DNA from: RGIG3009 sp045653425
GTDB taxonomy: Bacteria > Bacillota > Clostridia > Oscillospirales > Acutalibacteraceae
NCBI GenBank assembly: GCA_045653425.1
Contig: JAZOLU010000022.1
Location: 1 to 60,885 of the forward strand
Length of the DNA stretch: 60,885 nt
Direction: 5' to 3'
Position 1 is the first letter of the stretch, and every line of letters starts with the position of its first letter. A program made the translations under genes and the position numbers. Shown here piece after piece: positions 7,671 to 16,015 of this stretch. Under the pieces are notes generated by a model. The model worked only from the letters and a program-made list of their open reading frames with translations, did not search any database and had not been told where the DNA came from.

Positions 7671-10127
7671 TTACAAAATGGTTACCGGATTGCGGTCGGC
7701 ATATACCGACACCTCCCGATTGGCAGGCTGTGCGCAAAACCGGCACAAAATCTCCCCAATAAAGCGGCGCGATGCCGCCGTTCCACTCAATTTCACCAGC
7801 AGTTTATACCGATACTTTCCCGCCGTGCGGGACACCGCCGCCGGCGTGGGGTCCAACACAATCAGCGGCAAACCATCGTAATTTGGTTGCGCGGCGGTTT
7901 GGCGTAACACGTGTAGCAACCGCTCTGCGGCGGCGCTCACCTCGGTCTCGTTTGTGCCCGATAACCCAAACACACACAGTTCGGTAAACGGCGGGTATTT
8001 CATTTGTTTACGGGCGGCAATTTCCACCCCATAAAACGCCGGATAATCTTGTGTGGATGCTTGCCCGATAATAAAATGTTCCGGCGTGGTAGTTTGAATA
8101 ATGGCTTTACCGGGGAAATCGCGCCGACCGGCGCGACCCACCACCTGCGTTAACAGCGAAAACGTGGTTTCATACGCGCGGTAATCCCCCGCGTAAAGCG
8201 ATTGGTCGGCAGAAAGTACCCCCACCAGTGACACATTGGGGAAATCCAACCCCTTAGCCACCATTTGGGTGCCAATCATCACATCGTACTGTCCTTCGGC
8301 AAACGCCTTAAATTTTTCCTCATACGCAAAGCGGGACACGGTGGTATCGGTATCCATACGCAAAATGCGTATGTCAGGAAATAGTGTTCCCAGTTCCTCT
8401 TCCACCCGCTGAGTGCCCATACCGGAATAGCGAATGTGTTCCGACCCACATTCCGAACAACGCGCCGTCGGCCGTTGCATATGCCCGCAATAGTGGCACA
8501 TCAGCCGGTCATTGGCGCGGTGATACGTCATAGAAATGCTGCACGCCGGACAGGTTACCACCCGCCCGCAAGAACGGCAGGACACAAAGGTTTGATACCC
8601 CCGCCGATTCAGCAACAAAATGGCTTGCTTGCCTTGCTCCACGCACCGCTGTAATTCGCGTTTTAAAGGTTCGCTGAATACGGTAGCCTCGGCAGGTTGG
8701 GTGCGCATATCCACCACTTCCACCTGCGGTAACACCGCATCGCCGTACCGTGTGGTGAGCGTGTGCAACGAATACCGTCCACTGCACGCGGCGTGATAAC
8801 TTTCCACACTGGGGGTAGCTGATGTCAGCAACAACAAGGCATTGTGCCGTGCACACCGAAATTTGGCTACCTCACGTGCGTGGTAACGCGGCGCATTTTC
8901 CGATTTGTAGGTGTGTTCTTGCTCCTCGTCAATCACAATAAGTCCTAGCCGCTGTATCGGTGCAAACACCGCCGAGCGCGTGCCCACCACAATAGCGGCA
9001 TCGCCACGGCGAATCCGTTTCCATTCGTCCATCCGCTCGCCCACCGATAACCCACTGTGCAACACTGCCACACGTGCTCCATACCGTTCAAAAAACTGTT
9101 GTGTTACCTGCGGTGTTAAGGCAATTTCCGGCACCAGCACCAACACCTGCTTACCATCGGCAAGCACGCGGTCAATCAGTTGCATATATACCTGTGTTTT
9201 GCCGCTGCCGGTCACTCCGTATAACAGAGCGCAGGCCGCTTCCTCCGCCCTATACCGTTCAAACAGGTTGTCGGCCGCGGCTTGTTGTTCGGCATTAAGC
9301 ACCACCGACTTCGCCACGCCGTTACCGTACGCGGCGGCGGGGGTACGCAACCATTCCTGCTCATATAGTTCCACCAGTTCTTTTTTTACCAATGCCGTAA
9401 TTACGGCTTCGGTAACACCGGCTAAATAGCACAATTCTTTTACCGAGGCAACGCCGACGGTTTCCAGCAAAGACAACACCGCCTGCTGCTTGGCACTGCA
9501 CCGCCCATTCCATTCTTCCGGCGGGGTGCGCAATCGTGCCATACGGCGGGTGGCGTCTCCGGCACGGCGAAACGCATCCTCCCCCCGTTTAAGCCATCCG
9601 CGGCGCACCATCGTTTCCAACAAAGCGGATTGTGTGCCGAGCCCCGCGCATCGCAGCAGTTTATCCCCCGGCACCCCGTCTAAACGTTTTTCGCTCATAT
9701 GGCACGCCAGTTTATAAATGGCCGTTTCATCAGCGGACAGTTGTTCCTCAGCACCCTCCGGCAACGGACGCACCGGCAAATACACCGGTTTTGTTTGCCA
9801 ACATAGCCCCGTAGGCAACATAGCCCGCACTGCATCAAACACGGTGCAAAAGGTGCGCTCTTTCAGCCACAACGCCAAGTCCAGCAATTCCTCGCTTAGC
9901 AAAGGTTGTTCGTCCAGCACCGTGGCTACGGCTTTTAAGCGAGGGGGTGCTGCCTCCTCCGTCAATTCCATAACAATGCCTTGACGCAAACGGTCGCCTT
10001 TGCCAAACGGCACCAGCACACGACAACCGCGTTGCACCGTAGAGGGCAACGCGTCCGCCACGTAACTGTATAACTTGTCAAAATGATAGGCGGTTTGCTC
10101 CACCGCCACGCGAACAATATGCGACAC
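7671..10127 (-). CDS. priA: Primosomal replication-restart helicase PriA
   Basis: 3'-to-5' DNA helicase that reloads the replisome at stalled forks. It has the N-terminal 3'BD fold (about 1-100), Walker A GVTGSGKTQVYMQ near 303, a DEEQEH helicase motif II, and two zinc-binding clusters (CRSCG, CPAC, CHYCG, CSEC) between about 525 and 570. The C-terminal helicase motifs include GAGRRD-type residues after GLDFPNVSLVG. Start is GTG with AGGAGGTGG upstream. At 818 aa it is slightly longer than usual. Directly upstream is a terminator after rpoZ; coaBC, normally found here, is absent. Confidence 0.96.
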   Translation of the reverse strand: MSHIVRVAVEQTAYHFDKLYSYVADALPSTVQRGCRVLVPFGKGDRLRQGIVMELTEEAAPPRLKAVATVLDEQPLLSEELLDLALWLKERTFCTVFDAVRAMLPTGLCWQTKPVYLPVRPLPEGAEEQLSADETAIYKLACHMSEKRLDGVPGDKLLRCAGLGTQSALLETMVRRGWLKRGEDAFRRAGDATRRMARLRTPPEEWNGRCSAKQQAVLSLLETVGVASVKELCYLAGVTEAVITALVKKELVELYEQEWLRTPAAAYGNGVAKSVVLNAEQQAAADNLFERYRAEEAACALLYGVTGSGKTQVYMQLIDRVLADGKQVLVLVPEIALTPQVTQQFFERYGARVAVLHSGLSVGERMDEWKRIRRGDAAIVVGTRSAVFAPIQRLGLIVIDEEQEHTYKSENAPRYHAREVAKFRCARHNALLLLTSATPSVESYHAACSGRYSLHTLTTRYGDAVLPQVEVVDMRTQPAEATVFSEPLKRELQRCVEQGKQAILLLNRRGYQTFVSCRSCGRVVTCPACSISMTYHRANDRLMCHYCGHMQRPTARCSECGSEHIRYSGMGTQRVEEELGTLFPDIRILRMDTDTTVSRFAYEEKFKAFAEGQYDVMIGTQMVAKGLDFPNVSLVGVLSADQSLYAGDYRAYETTFSLLTQVVGRAGRRDFPGKAIIQTTTPEHFIIGQASTQDYPAFYGVEIAARKQMKYPPFTELCVFGLSGTNETEVSAAAERLLHVLRQTAAQPNYDGLPLIVLDPTPAAVSRTAGKYRYKLLVKLSGTAASRRFIGEILCRFCAQPANREVSVYADRNPVTIL

Positions 10128-10151
10128 GTTGCCACCTCCTGTGCTGTATTT

Positions 10152-10190
10152 GAAAAACGCCGAAAAGGCGTCCGCTGGGACGCCCTTTCC
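10152..10190 (-). terminator. Intrinsic terminator after rpoZ
   Basis: On the minus strand GGCGTCC-CAGC-GGACGCC (10167-10184) is followed by TTTT, CGGCG and TTTTT. It separates the gmk-rpoZ unit from priA, so priA probably depends on read-through or its own promoter. Confidence 0.65.
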
Positions 10191-10239
10191 GAAAACGCCC
10201 CCTATTGGGCGATTTGCCTTGCCAATTTAAGAGTCAAAC

Positions 10240-10443
10240 TTAAATCTCCTCGTCCGACACAACCATTTTATAGTCGCCGCCCTCAAAATCATTAATGGCC
10301 ATACTTACCGGCTTTTCAATTAAAATGACACCATTGTCCTCGGCTTCTTGCGCAATGTCACGGGCACGCTTGGCAATACCAATCACCACCGCGTAACGGC
10401 TTTTGTTGCCCTTCAAATTCTCAATATCTCTCGGGTTCAGCAT
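10240..10443 (-). CDS. rpoZ: RNA polymerase omega subunit
   Basis: Small RNA polymerase subunit that binds and stabilises beta-prime. The 67-aa protein contains the conserved omega pattern: NKSRYAVVIGIAKRARDIA near residues 13-31 and a PVSMAINDF segment. Low similarity outside this is normal for clostridial omega. The start follows TTGGAGGAA by good spacing, 3 bases after gmk. The order remA-gmk-rpoZ supports the call. Confidence 0.92.
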   Translation of the reverse strand: MLNPRDIENLKGNKSRYAVVIGIAKRARDIAQEAEDNGVILIEKPVSMAINDFEGGDYKMVVSDEEI

Positions 10444-10446
10444 AAG

Positions 10447-11052
10447 TCATTTCCTCCAAAAATTTTTATTGCGGATACTCCGCATTTTTTCTGCATCAAT
10501 AATGGCGTTTAGCCGTTTCACCGCGGCCTCCACATCATCGTTTAACACTATGTACTGATAATTAGTTATGTGTTCCATCTCCTCGCGGGCAGCGGTTAAC
10601 CGTGCTTGAACACTCTCCTCCTGCTCAGTCCCCCGACCACGCAAACGACGCTCCAACTCTTCCATAGACGGAGCACCCAAAAACACCGAAACGCACTCGT
10701 CACAACGGCTCATCACCTGTTCGGCACCCTGCACTTCAATTTCCAAAATCACGTTGCGCCCCGCCGCCAACTGTTCCTCCACGGCGGCCTTGGGCGTGCC
10801 GTAATAATTACCGCTGTACTGCGCGTATTCCAGTAACTCACCGGCGGCAATCATTTGCTCCACCTGCTCGCGTGTGCGGAAAAAGTATTGCACACCATCC
10901 TCATCACCGGGGCGCATTGCCCGTGTGGTCACAGAAACCGAAAGCACGGTGTCGTCTCGCTCCGCTAACAAACGCGCAACCACCGTACCCTTGCCGCAAC
11001 CGGAGGGACCGGACAACACAATCAGCAAGCCGCGTGTAATATCAGTCACCAT
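10447..11052 (-). CDS. gmk: Guanylate kinase
   Basis: Phosphorylates GMP to GDP. The P-loop is GPSGCGKGT near residue 15. GMP-binding residues are seen in SVTTRAMRPGDEDGVQYFF and in YYGTPKAAVEE. At 201 aa from the chosen start it is normal. The longest frame starts 14 codons earlier, but the ATG at 11052 has GAGGAGG at 9 bases and matches the family N-terminus. It overlaps the end of remA by 11 bases. Confidence 0.95.
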   Translation of the reverse strand: MVTDITRGLLIVLSGPSGCGKGTVVARLLAERDDTVLSVSVTTRAMRPGDEDGVQYFFRTREQVEQMIAAGELLEYAQYSGNYYGTPKAAVEEQLAAGRNVILEIEVQGAEQVMSRCDECVSVFLGAPSMEELERRLRGRGTEQEESVQARLTAAREEMEHITNYQYIVLNDDVEAAVKRLNAIIDAEKMRSIRNKNFWRK

Positions 11053-11305
11053 TGCCGGATTCCTCCTCATCGGCCTCGCCCAAGCGGTTGGCAACCGTTT
11101 CCGGCTGTACTGCCGACAAAATCACGTGTTCACTGTCGGTAATCAGCACCGCGCGAGTACGCCTCCCGTAAGTTGCATCAATCAGCGTGCCGCGCTCTTT
11201 GGCATCCTGAATAATGCGTTTAATGGGCGCCGATTCCGGGCTGACAATCGCCACCAAACGGCCGGCGGCCACCATATTCCCAAAACCGATGTTAATAAGC
11301 TTCAT
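11042..11305 (-). CDS. remA: RemA/DUF370 DNA-binding regulator
   Basis: Small oligomeric DNA-binding protein. In Bacillus RemA activates extracellular matrix and osmoprotection genes. The 87-aa product begins MKLINIGFGNMVAAGRLVAI and carries the conserved IDATYGRRTRAVLITDS segment. It lies between yicC and gmk, the standard position. Start has CGGAGGAA at good spacing. The C-terminus is acidic and somewhat longer than in Bacillus. What it controls here cannot be told. Confidence 0.93.
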   Translation of the reverse strand: MKLINIGFGNMVAAGRLVAIVSPESAPIKRIIQDAKERGTLIDATYGRRTRAVLITDSEHVILSAVQPETVANRLGEADEEESGNGD

Positions 11306-11331
11306 TGTAAATTCCTCCGCTTTTTTCGGAA

Positions 11332-12210
11332 TTATTCCACGTTCTGAATCTGCTCGCGAATTTTTTCAATCTCCGCTTTCATATCCACAACCACCTGCGC
11401 CAACTGCAAATCCTGTGCTTTGGAACCGATGGTATTGGTCTCTCGGTTAATTTCCTGCACCAAAAAGTCCAGTTTTCGTCCCACCGGCTCACTGCTGTTC
11501 ATCAACTGCTCCAACTGGTCCAAATGACTGCGCAACCGTACCGTTTCCTCGGCAGTAGCAATTTTATCGGCAAACAATGCTGCCTCGGTCAGCAACCGTT
11601 GTTCGTCCACCGTGGCATTGCCCAGCAACTCACGCATACGCTCAGTCACTTTGTCCATATGCTCGCGCACGGTTTGGGGAGCACGTTCTTCCACCAAAGC
11701 CACCCGTTCCAACAAAAAAGCACGGCGAGACAACACGTCGTCCCGCAAACGCTCACCCTCACGCTCGCGCATAGCAATGAACTTCTCCAACGCCACCGCC
11801 GCCGTTTCGCGAACAACGTGCCAAATGGCCTCCTCGTCCGCTTCGTTCTTACGCACAGTCAGCACATCCGGAAAGCGAGACAATCCCATTACCGAGCAAT
11901 CATCCCGCACCAACAACTGCTCTGCCATTCCGCGCAACGCATCGCGATACGCGGTGGCTAACGGCAGGTTTATCTCCACGCGACTGTCCGCGGTTTCCAC
12001 CGCATCCAGCGAAACGTAGACCTCCACCTTGCCGCGGGCAATGTGCTGTTGGAAAAACGATTTCAGTTTATCATCCAAAAACCCACACGTGCGCGGCAAG
12101 CGGGAACTGTATTCGTAAAAACGGTGGTTAACCGATTTCATTTCCACCGTAACGTCCCAGCCGTCCAGCACTTGCTGAAACCGACCGTAACCGGTCATAC
12201 TCCGTATCAT
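11332..12210 (-). CDS. yicC: YicC-family endoribonuclease
   Basis: YicC/YloC family; members have been shown to be metal-dependent endoribonucleases. Family hallmarks are the N-terminal SMTGYGR and the C-terminal EINRETNTIGSKAQD near residue 265. I use the ATG with AAGGAG six bases upstream, six codons inside the longest frame. At 292 aa the length is usual. It is first in the yicC-remA-gmk-rpoZ unit; I did not find a convincing promoter in front. Confidence 0.93.
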   Translation of the reverse strand: MIRSMTGYGRFQQVLDGWDVTVEMKSVNHRFYEYSSRLPRTCGFLDDKLKSFFQQHIARGKVEVYVSLDAVETADSRVEINLPLATAYRDALRGMAEQLLVRDDCSVMGLSRFPDVLTVRKNEADEEAIWHVVRETAAVALEKFIAMREREGERLRDDVLSRRAFLLERVALVEERAPQTVREHMDKVTERMRELLGNATVDEQRLLTEAALFADKIATAEETVRLRSHLDQLEQLMNSSEPVGRKLDFLVQEINRETNTIGSKAQDLQLAQVVVDMKAEIEKIREQIQNVE

Positions 12211-12252
12211 ACGCAACTCCTTTTTCACTCTGACAGGGCCAATATAAGATGA

Positions 12253-12278
12253 CCGAAAGCCCCAAGAGAGGCTTTCGG
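12253..12278 (-). terminator. Hairpin after the carboxyltransferase operon
   Basis: CCGAAAGCC and GGCTTTCGG form a 9-bp stem with an 8-base loop, 12 bases after the oadA stop. There is no clear T run after it, so termination may be weak. Confidence 0.4.
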
Positions 12279-12290
12279 ATACAACTCGAA

Positions 12291-13691
12291 TTAAACGGGG
12301 TGCACCTGCTCTTGTTCGTTCAGGTGCTGCCCGTCAATGTGATATTTTTTATTGCGGCGGTTTTCAAAGAATTTGAGAGCCACCTGCCCAAATTGAGCGT
12401 AAGTCAACACATCTTCCTCTTGTTCGTACCACTCTTTCATTTCCTCACGCATGGTATCCAGTTCCGGCTTTAACCGGTCCGCGGGACGACAGGTGATGCG
12501 TTGCTCGTCGCCAATAATTTTCTCCACAAATTCGGGCGCAATCGGCACCGGCGTGGCACCGTATTCGCCGCGCACCAACGCCTTAAATTCTTTGGTGACC
12601 ATCTTGTATCGCTCACCGCCGATAACGTTAAACACCGCTTGTGTTCCCACAATCTGCGAAGAGGGCGTAACCAACGGCGGAAAACCGGCATCCTCGCGGA
12701 CACGCGGTACCTCGCGCAGCACTTCTTCCAACTGGTCCTCTCGACCGGCTTGCTTTAACTGGCTCACCAAGTTGGAGAGCATTCCGCCCGGCACCTGGTA
12801 AATCAACGCGTTGGTATCCACTTCCAGCATTTTGGGGTTAAGCAAGCCACTCTTCATATACTTGTCGCGCAAATCGTGGAACGGACGGCTCGCCTCTTTC
12901 AATTTCACCAAATCCAAGCCGGTGTCATACCCAGTGCCCGCCAGTGCCGCCACCATCGATTCAGTCGCGGGATGCGATGTTCCCATCGACAACGGCGACA
13001 ACGCCGTGTCAATCACATCGGCACCCGCCTCAATCCCCTTCATCAGCACCATATCGGCAATACCCGCCGTGGCGTGAGAATGCAGTTGAATGGGGAGCGA
13101 AACCGCTTTTTTAATCTCACTCACCAATTCGTAAGTGGCGTAAGGCACCAACAAGCCCGCCATATCTTTAATGCAGATGGAGTCAGCACCGACTTCTTCC
13201 AACTGCTTGGCATAGTTCACAAAATACCCCACGTCGTACGCCGGACCGGTGGTGTAAGACACCGCCACCTGTACGTGTGCACCCTTTTCTTTTTTAGCGG
13301 CCTTAATGGAGGTTTCCAAATTGCGCACATCGTTCAGTGCGTCAAAAATACGGATAATGTCAATGCCGTTGGCCACCGATTTTTGCACAAAATACTCCAC
13401 CACGTCGTCTGCGTAATGACGATAACCCAGCATATTTTGGCCACGGAACAGCATTTGCAATTTGGTGTTGGGCAAGTGCTTACGCAACGTGCGCAAACGC
13501 TCCCACGGGTCTTCATCCAAGAAACGCAGGCAAGAGTCAAACGTAGCACCGCCCCAACATTCCAACGAATGAAAACCGATGCTGTTCAGTTGCTCCAAAG
13601 TGGGCAACATTTCTTCTGTCGTCATACGCGTTGCAATCAACGATTGATGGGCATCGCGTAAAATGGTTTCGGTAATCCCGACCTTAGCCAA
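12291..13691 (-). CDS. oadA: Pyruvate/oxaloacetate carboxyltransferase subunit (OadA/PycB/5S type)
   Basis: Biotin-dependent carboxyltransferase of the HMGL-like TIM-barrel family, moving CO2 between oxaloacetate/pyruvate and carboxybiotin. The start ITETILRDAHQSLIATRM gives the metal-binding Asp and catalytic region. FRGQNMLGYRHYADD, the carboxylated-lysine region CIKDMAGLL and the metal-binding LHSHATAG follow. At 466 aa it lacks a biotinyl domain, which is on the next gene. The start appears to be TTG, with AAAGGGTGG upstream. Together with the biotin carrier and the acyl-CoA carboxyltransferase-like gene it forms a three-gene set with no OadB membrane subunit here. Confidence 0.9.
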   Translation of the reverse strand: MAKVGITETILRDAHQSLIATRMTTEEMLPTLEQLNSIGFHSLECWGGATFDSCLRFLDEDPWERLRTLRKHLPNTKLQMLFRGQNMLGYRHYADDVVEYFVQKSVANGIDIIRIFDALNDVRNLETSIKAAKKEKGAHVQVAVSYTTGPAYDVGYFVNYAKQLEEVGADSICIKDMAGLLVPYATYELVSEIKKAVSLPIQLHSHATAGIADMVLMKGIEAGADVIDTALSPLSMGTSHPATESMVAALAGTGYDTGLDLVKLKEASRPFHDLRDKYMKSGLLNPKMLEVDTNALIYQVPGGMLSNLVSQLKQAGREDQLEEVLREVPRVREDAGFPPLVTPSSQIVGTQAVFNVIGGERYKMVTKEFKALVRGEYGATPVPIAPEFVEKIIGDEQRITCRPADRLKPELDTMREEMKEWYEQEEDVLTYAQFGQVALKFFENRRNKKYHIDGQHLNEQEQVHPV

Positions 13692-13725
13692 TTCAATCCA
13701 CCCTTTCTGTTTTCGCCTGTCGGTC

Positions 13726-14151
13726 TTACTGCAAGGAAACCAGTGCCGCGCCGGAATCCACGCTCTCGCCCTTGTTTACGTGCACGCCGGCAACCACACC
13801 GTCGCAGGGTGCCATAATTTCGTTTTCCATTTTCATCGCTTCCAATACGAGCAATACGTCGCCGGCTTTTACCGACTGACCAACCGACACTGCCACATTC
13901 ACAATGGTGCCCGGCATGGGAGCACTGACCACTTCGGCACCCGCGGCAGGCGCAGCCGCCGGTGCGGGTGCTTCGGCAACCGGAGCGGGAGCCGCAGGAG
14001 CAGCCGGTGCCGCAGCCGGTGCCGCAGGAGCAGCGGGAGCCGCAGCAGGAGCCGCAACCGGCACCGGAGCGGGCGCAGCCGCAAAACTGCCGGTTTCCTC
14101 TACCTGAACATCATACGCTTTTCCGTTAACTGTGATGTGAAATTGCTTCAT
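13726..14151 (-). CDS. Biotin carboxyl carrier protein
   Basis: Carries CO2 on biotin between two carboxyltransferase centres. The N-terminus (MKQFHITVNGKAYDVQVEE) is typical of decarboxylase gamma/1.3S carriers. An Ala/Pro-rich flexible linker covers about residues 24-70. The biotinyl domain ends the protein, with the biotinylated lysine in EAMKMEN near 107. At 141 aa it is normal. It lies between the two carboxyltransferase genes, which fits a shared mobile arm. Confidence 0.95.
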   Translation of the reverse strand: MKQFHITVNGKAYDVQVEETGSFAAAPAPVPVAAPAAAPAAPAAPAAAPAAPAAPAPVAEAPAPAAAPAAGAEVVSAPMPGTIVNVAVSVGQSVKAGDVLLVLEAMKMENEIMAPCDGVVAGVHVNKGESVDSGAALVSLQ

Positions 14152-14211
14152 AACAAATCAACCTTTCCTTATCTTTATGCGCCGCACGGCTGCCCGACGG
14201 CACCGTATAAT

Positions 14212-15480
14212 TTACAGACGAATGTTCGCGTGCTTTTTGGGCAGTTTGCTTACACGCTTGCCGGAGAGCATCTCAAAATAAGCCGCCACGGTATCGCGTG
14301 TTTGTTCCGGGGCAATCACGTCGGTAAGTGCACCCTGCGCCGCCGCCAGTTCTGCGGAACAACACGTGGTACGGTACTCCTCCGCCAAAGCCGCGCGGTC
14401 AACCTTCGGGTCGTTCATTTCCGCCAAACGGTCTTTCCACACAATGTGGATGGCGGTTTCGGGTGCCAACGCCGAGACCGATGCCTCTTTCCAAGCCAGC
14501 ACCGCATCGGCACCGGCGGCTTTGCCCGCCACCGCAATATATACCGCACCGTAGGCCTTGCCGGTCAGCAAGGTAACCTTGGCGGTTGTTGATTCGGCGT
14601 ATGCCTGACAAATGCGTGCCGCACCGGTTAAACATTCAAACGAGGCGGCATCCACCACCGTAAGTATCGGCAGCGAAAAACTGTCACAAAACCGCACAAA
14701 ACGAGCGGCACGAGCAGCGGCGCAGCAGGAGACCGTATCCCCCGCCAGCGTAACAATACCACACACCACACCGTGAACACGTGCCAACGCCGCCGTTTCG
14801 TCTTTGTACAGTGGGAACAACGAATCCGCATCCGCCACAAACGCCGCGGCTTCGGCGGCGGTGGCGCAAGCGGCCAGTGCCGCGTTTCGCGTTTCGTAAA
14901 CCGGCGCTGCCGACAGGTTGTTTTGGGGCAAGTACCCTAACAATTCACGCGCCTTTTCCAACGCTTCAGCGGCGGTAGCGGCAATCACATCGGCTTTAGC
15001 GTTATCGTCGCCCACGTTCAAGTAATAATCCGCGTCTTTGGCGGCAATCACCACATCCGCGGCCGAGGCAATCAGTGCCGACGAGCCCACGCACGCACCG
15101 GTAACCACCGCAATTTGCGGCACAACGCCGGAAAGTTCATTAGCGGCGGCCAAAATATCCGCAATAGCATCCATAGCATCCAAACCCTCGCCCAAGCGAG
15201 CGCCGTCACTGTCAAACACACCAACCACCGGCGCGCCGTTTTGCGCAGCCAAACGATACACGGTTTTTATTTTTGCCGCATGGGCCTTACCCACCGCCCC
15301 GCTGCACACGGTTTTGTCCTGCGCAAACGCGTACACCGGCGCGTCGTTTACCAAACCGTAGCCGCACACCACGGGAACATCGTTCTCGCCGTCGCGCATT
15401 AAGCGGTCAATCTCCACAAAAGTGCCTACATCAAAAAATTGTTCCAGGCACCGCCGTGCCTCGGACGCTTGTTTGCTCAT
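14212..15480 (-). CDS. Acyl-CoA carboxyltransferase-like protein (MmdA/12S type, short)
   Basis: Crotonase-fold carboxyltransferase related to methylmalonyl-CoA decarboxylase alpha and transcarboxylase 12S. Motifs include FDVGTFVEID, the N-half oxyanion region DSDGARLGEGLDAM and the C-half segment ending near ALAPETAIHIVWKDRL. At 422 aa it is about 90 residues shorter than usual and lacks the classic N-terminal TARERI segment. The oxyanion motif reads SDGAR rather than the common SGGAR. The start is the ATG after TGGAGG; the longest frame starts 16 codons earlier. It is the first gene of the operon. Substrate is not certain. Confidence 0.8.
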   Translation of the reverse strand: MSKQASEARRCLEQFFDVGTFVEIDRLMRDGENDVPVVCGYGLVNDAPVYAFAQDKTVCSGAVGKAHAAKIKTVYRLAAQNGAPVVGVFDSDGARLGEGLDAMDAIADILAAANELSGVVPQIAVVTGACVGSSALIASAADVVIAAKDADYYLNVGDDNAKADVIAATAAEALEKARELLGYLPQNNLSAAPVYETRNAALAACATAAEAAAFVADADSLFPLYKDETAALARVHGVVCGIVTLAGDTVSCCAAARAARFVRFCDSFSLPILTVVDAASFECLTGAARICQAYAESTTAKVTLLTGKAYGAVYIAVAGKAAGADAVLAWKEASVSALAPETAIHIVWKDRLAEMNDPKVDRAALAEEYRTTCCSAELAAAQGALTDVIAPEQTRDTVAAYFEMLSGKRVSKLPKKHANIRL

Positions 15481-15577
15481 ACGTTTATCCTCCAAAAGCG
15501 CATGTTCGGGTGGTTGTTCCCTCGTCATTCAAAAAACAAAAAACCAACCTATTGCCCATCATAATTTTCCATAAAAT

Positions 15578-15621
15578 AGTATAGCGCAAAATACCGTAAA
15601 AAACAAGTACTTTGCGCTATA
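15578..15621 (-). promoter_or_regulatory. Promoter and 11-bp inverted repeat of the carboxyltransferase operon
   Basis: On the minus strand TTGTTT (15606-15601), 17 bases and TATACT (15583-15578) form a sigma-A promoter. TATAGCGCAAA at 15580-15590 and TTTGCGCTATA at 15611-15621 are a perfect 11-bp inverted repeat with a 20-base loop. One arm overlaps the -10 box and spacer and the other lies just upstream of the -35. It may be an operator, or a terminator for the gene upstream. Confidence 0.6.
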
Positions 15622-15648
15622 AAAATCAAACAATTTGTCTTTTTCTTT

Positions 15649-16014
15649 TTACTTTTGGTTGCTCTGACACGGGCGGTTAAAAAAGTCGGGTATAAACACG
15701 GTGTATCCGTCATCGCACAGGGCAAAGCCCAGCCGTTTTGCCAGCGGAAACCACGCCGCATCACAAAGATGGGCATCCACCGCACCGCGGTTGGCGGCGG
15801 CGTTAAGAACAGCCCGTAACACCCATTCCGCCCACGCTTCGTCCGGTGCACGCAAACACACCACCGTAACACAATCACGTTGTATGGTAAACAGCGCATA
15901 TCCGGTTTCGGTGTCATCCACCGTCAGTACCATGCCCGACACCGGCATACCAATCCGCTCACGCTGTGCCAGTGCCGCGGTTTTTTGCTCGTCAGCCGGT
16001 AATATCGTGAACAT
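15649..16014 (-). CDS. Putative GNAT-like protein
   Basis: Small protein of 121 aa with an acetyltransferase-like pattern: a GYALFTIQRD beta strand, a VLRAVLNAAANRG helix and a C-terminal KRLGFALCDDGYTVFIPDF strand that resembles the GNAT 'LGF' element. There is no clear acetyl-CoA binding Q/RxxGxG/A loop, so activity is doubtful. It starts two bases after the rluB stop and is surely co-transcribed. The substrate is unknown. Confidence 0.6.
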   Translation of the reverse strand: MFTILPADEQKTAALAQRERIGMPVSGMVLTVDDTETGYALFTIQRDCVTVVCLRAPDEAWAEWVLRAVLNAAANRGAVDAHLCDAAWFPLAKRLGFALCDDGYTVFIPDFFNRPCQSNQK

Positions 16015-16015
16015 A

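Noticed and set aside
13904..14107. A 67-codon Ala/Gly-rich frame on the plus strand
   Set aside because: It is the antisense of the Ala/Pro linker of the biotin carrier gene; GC-rich repeats keep all frames open.
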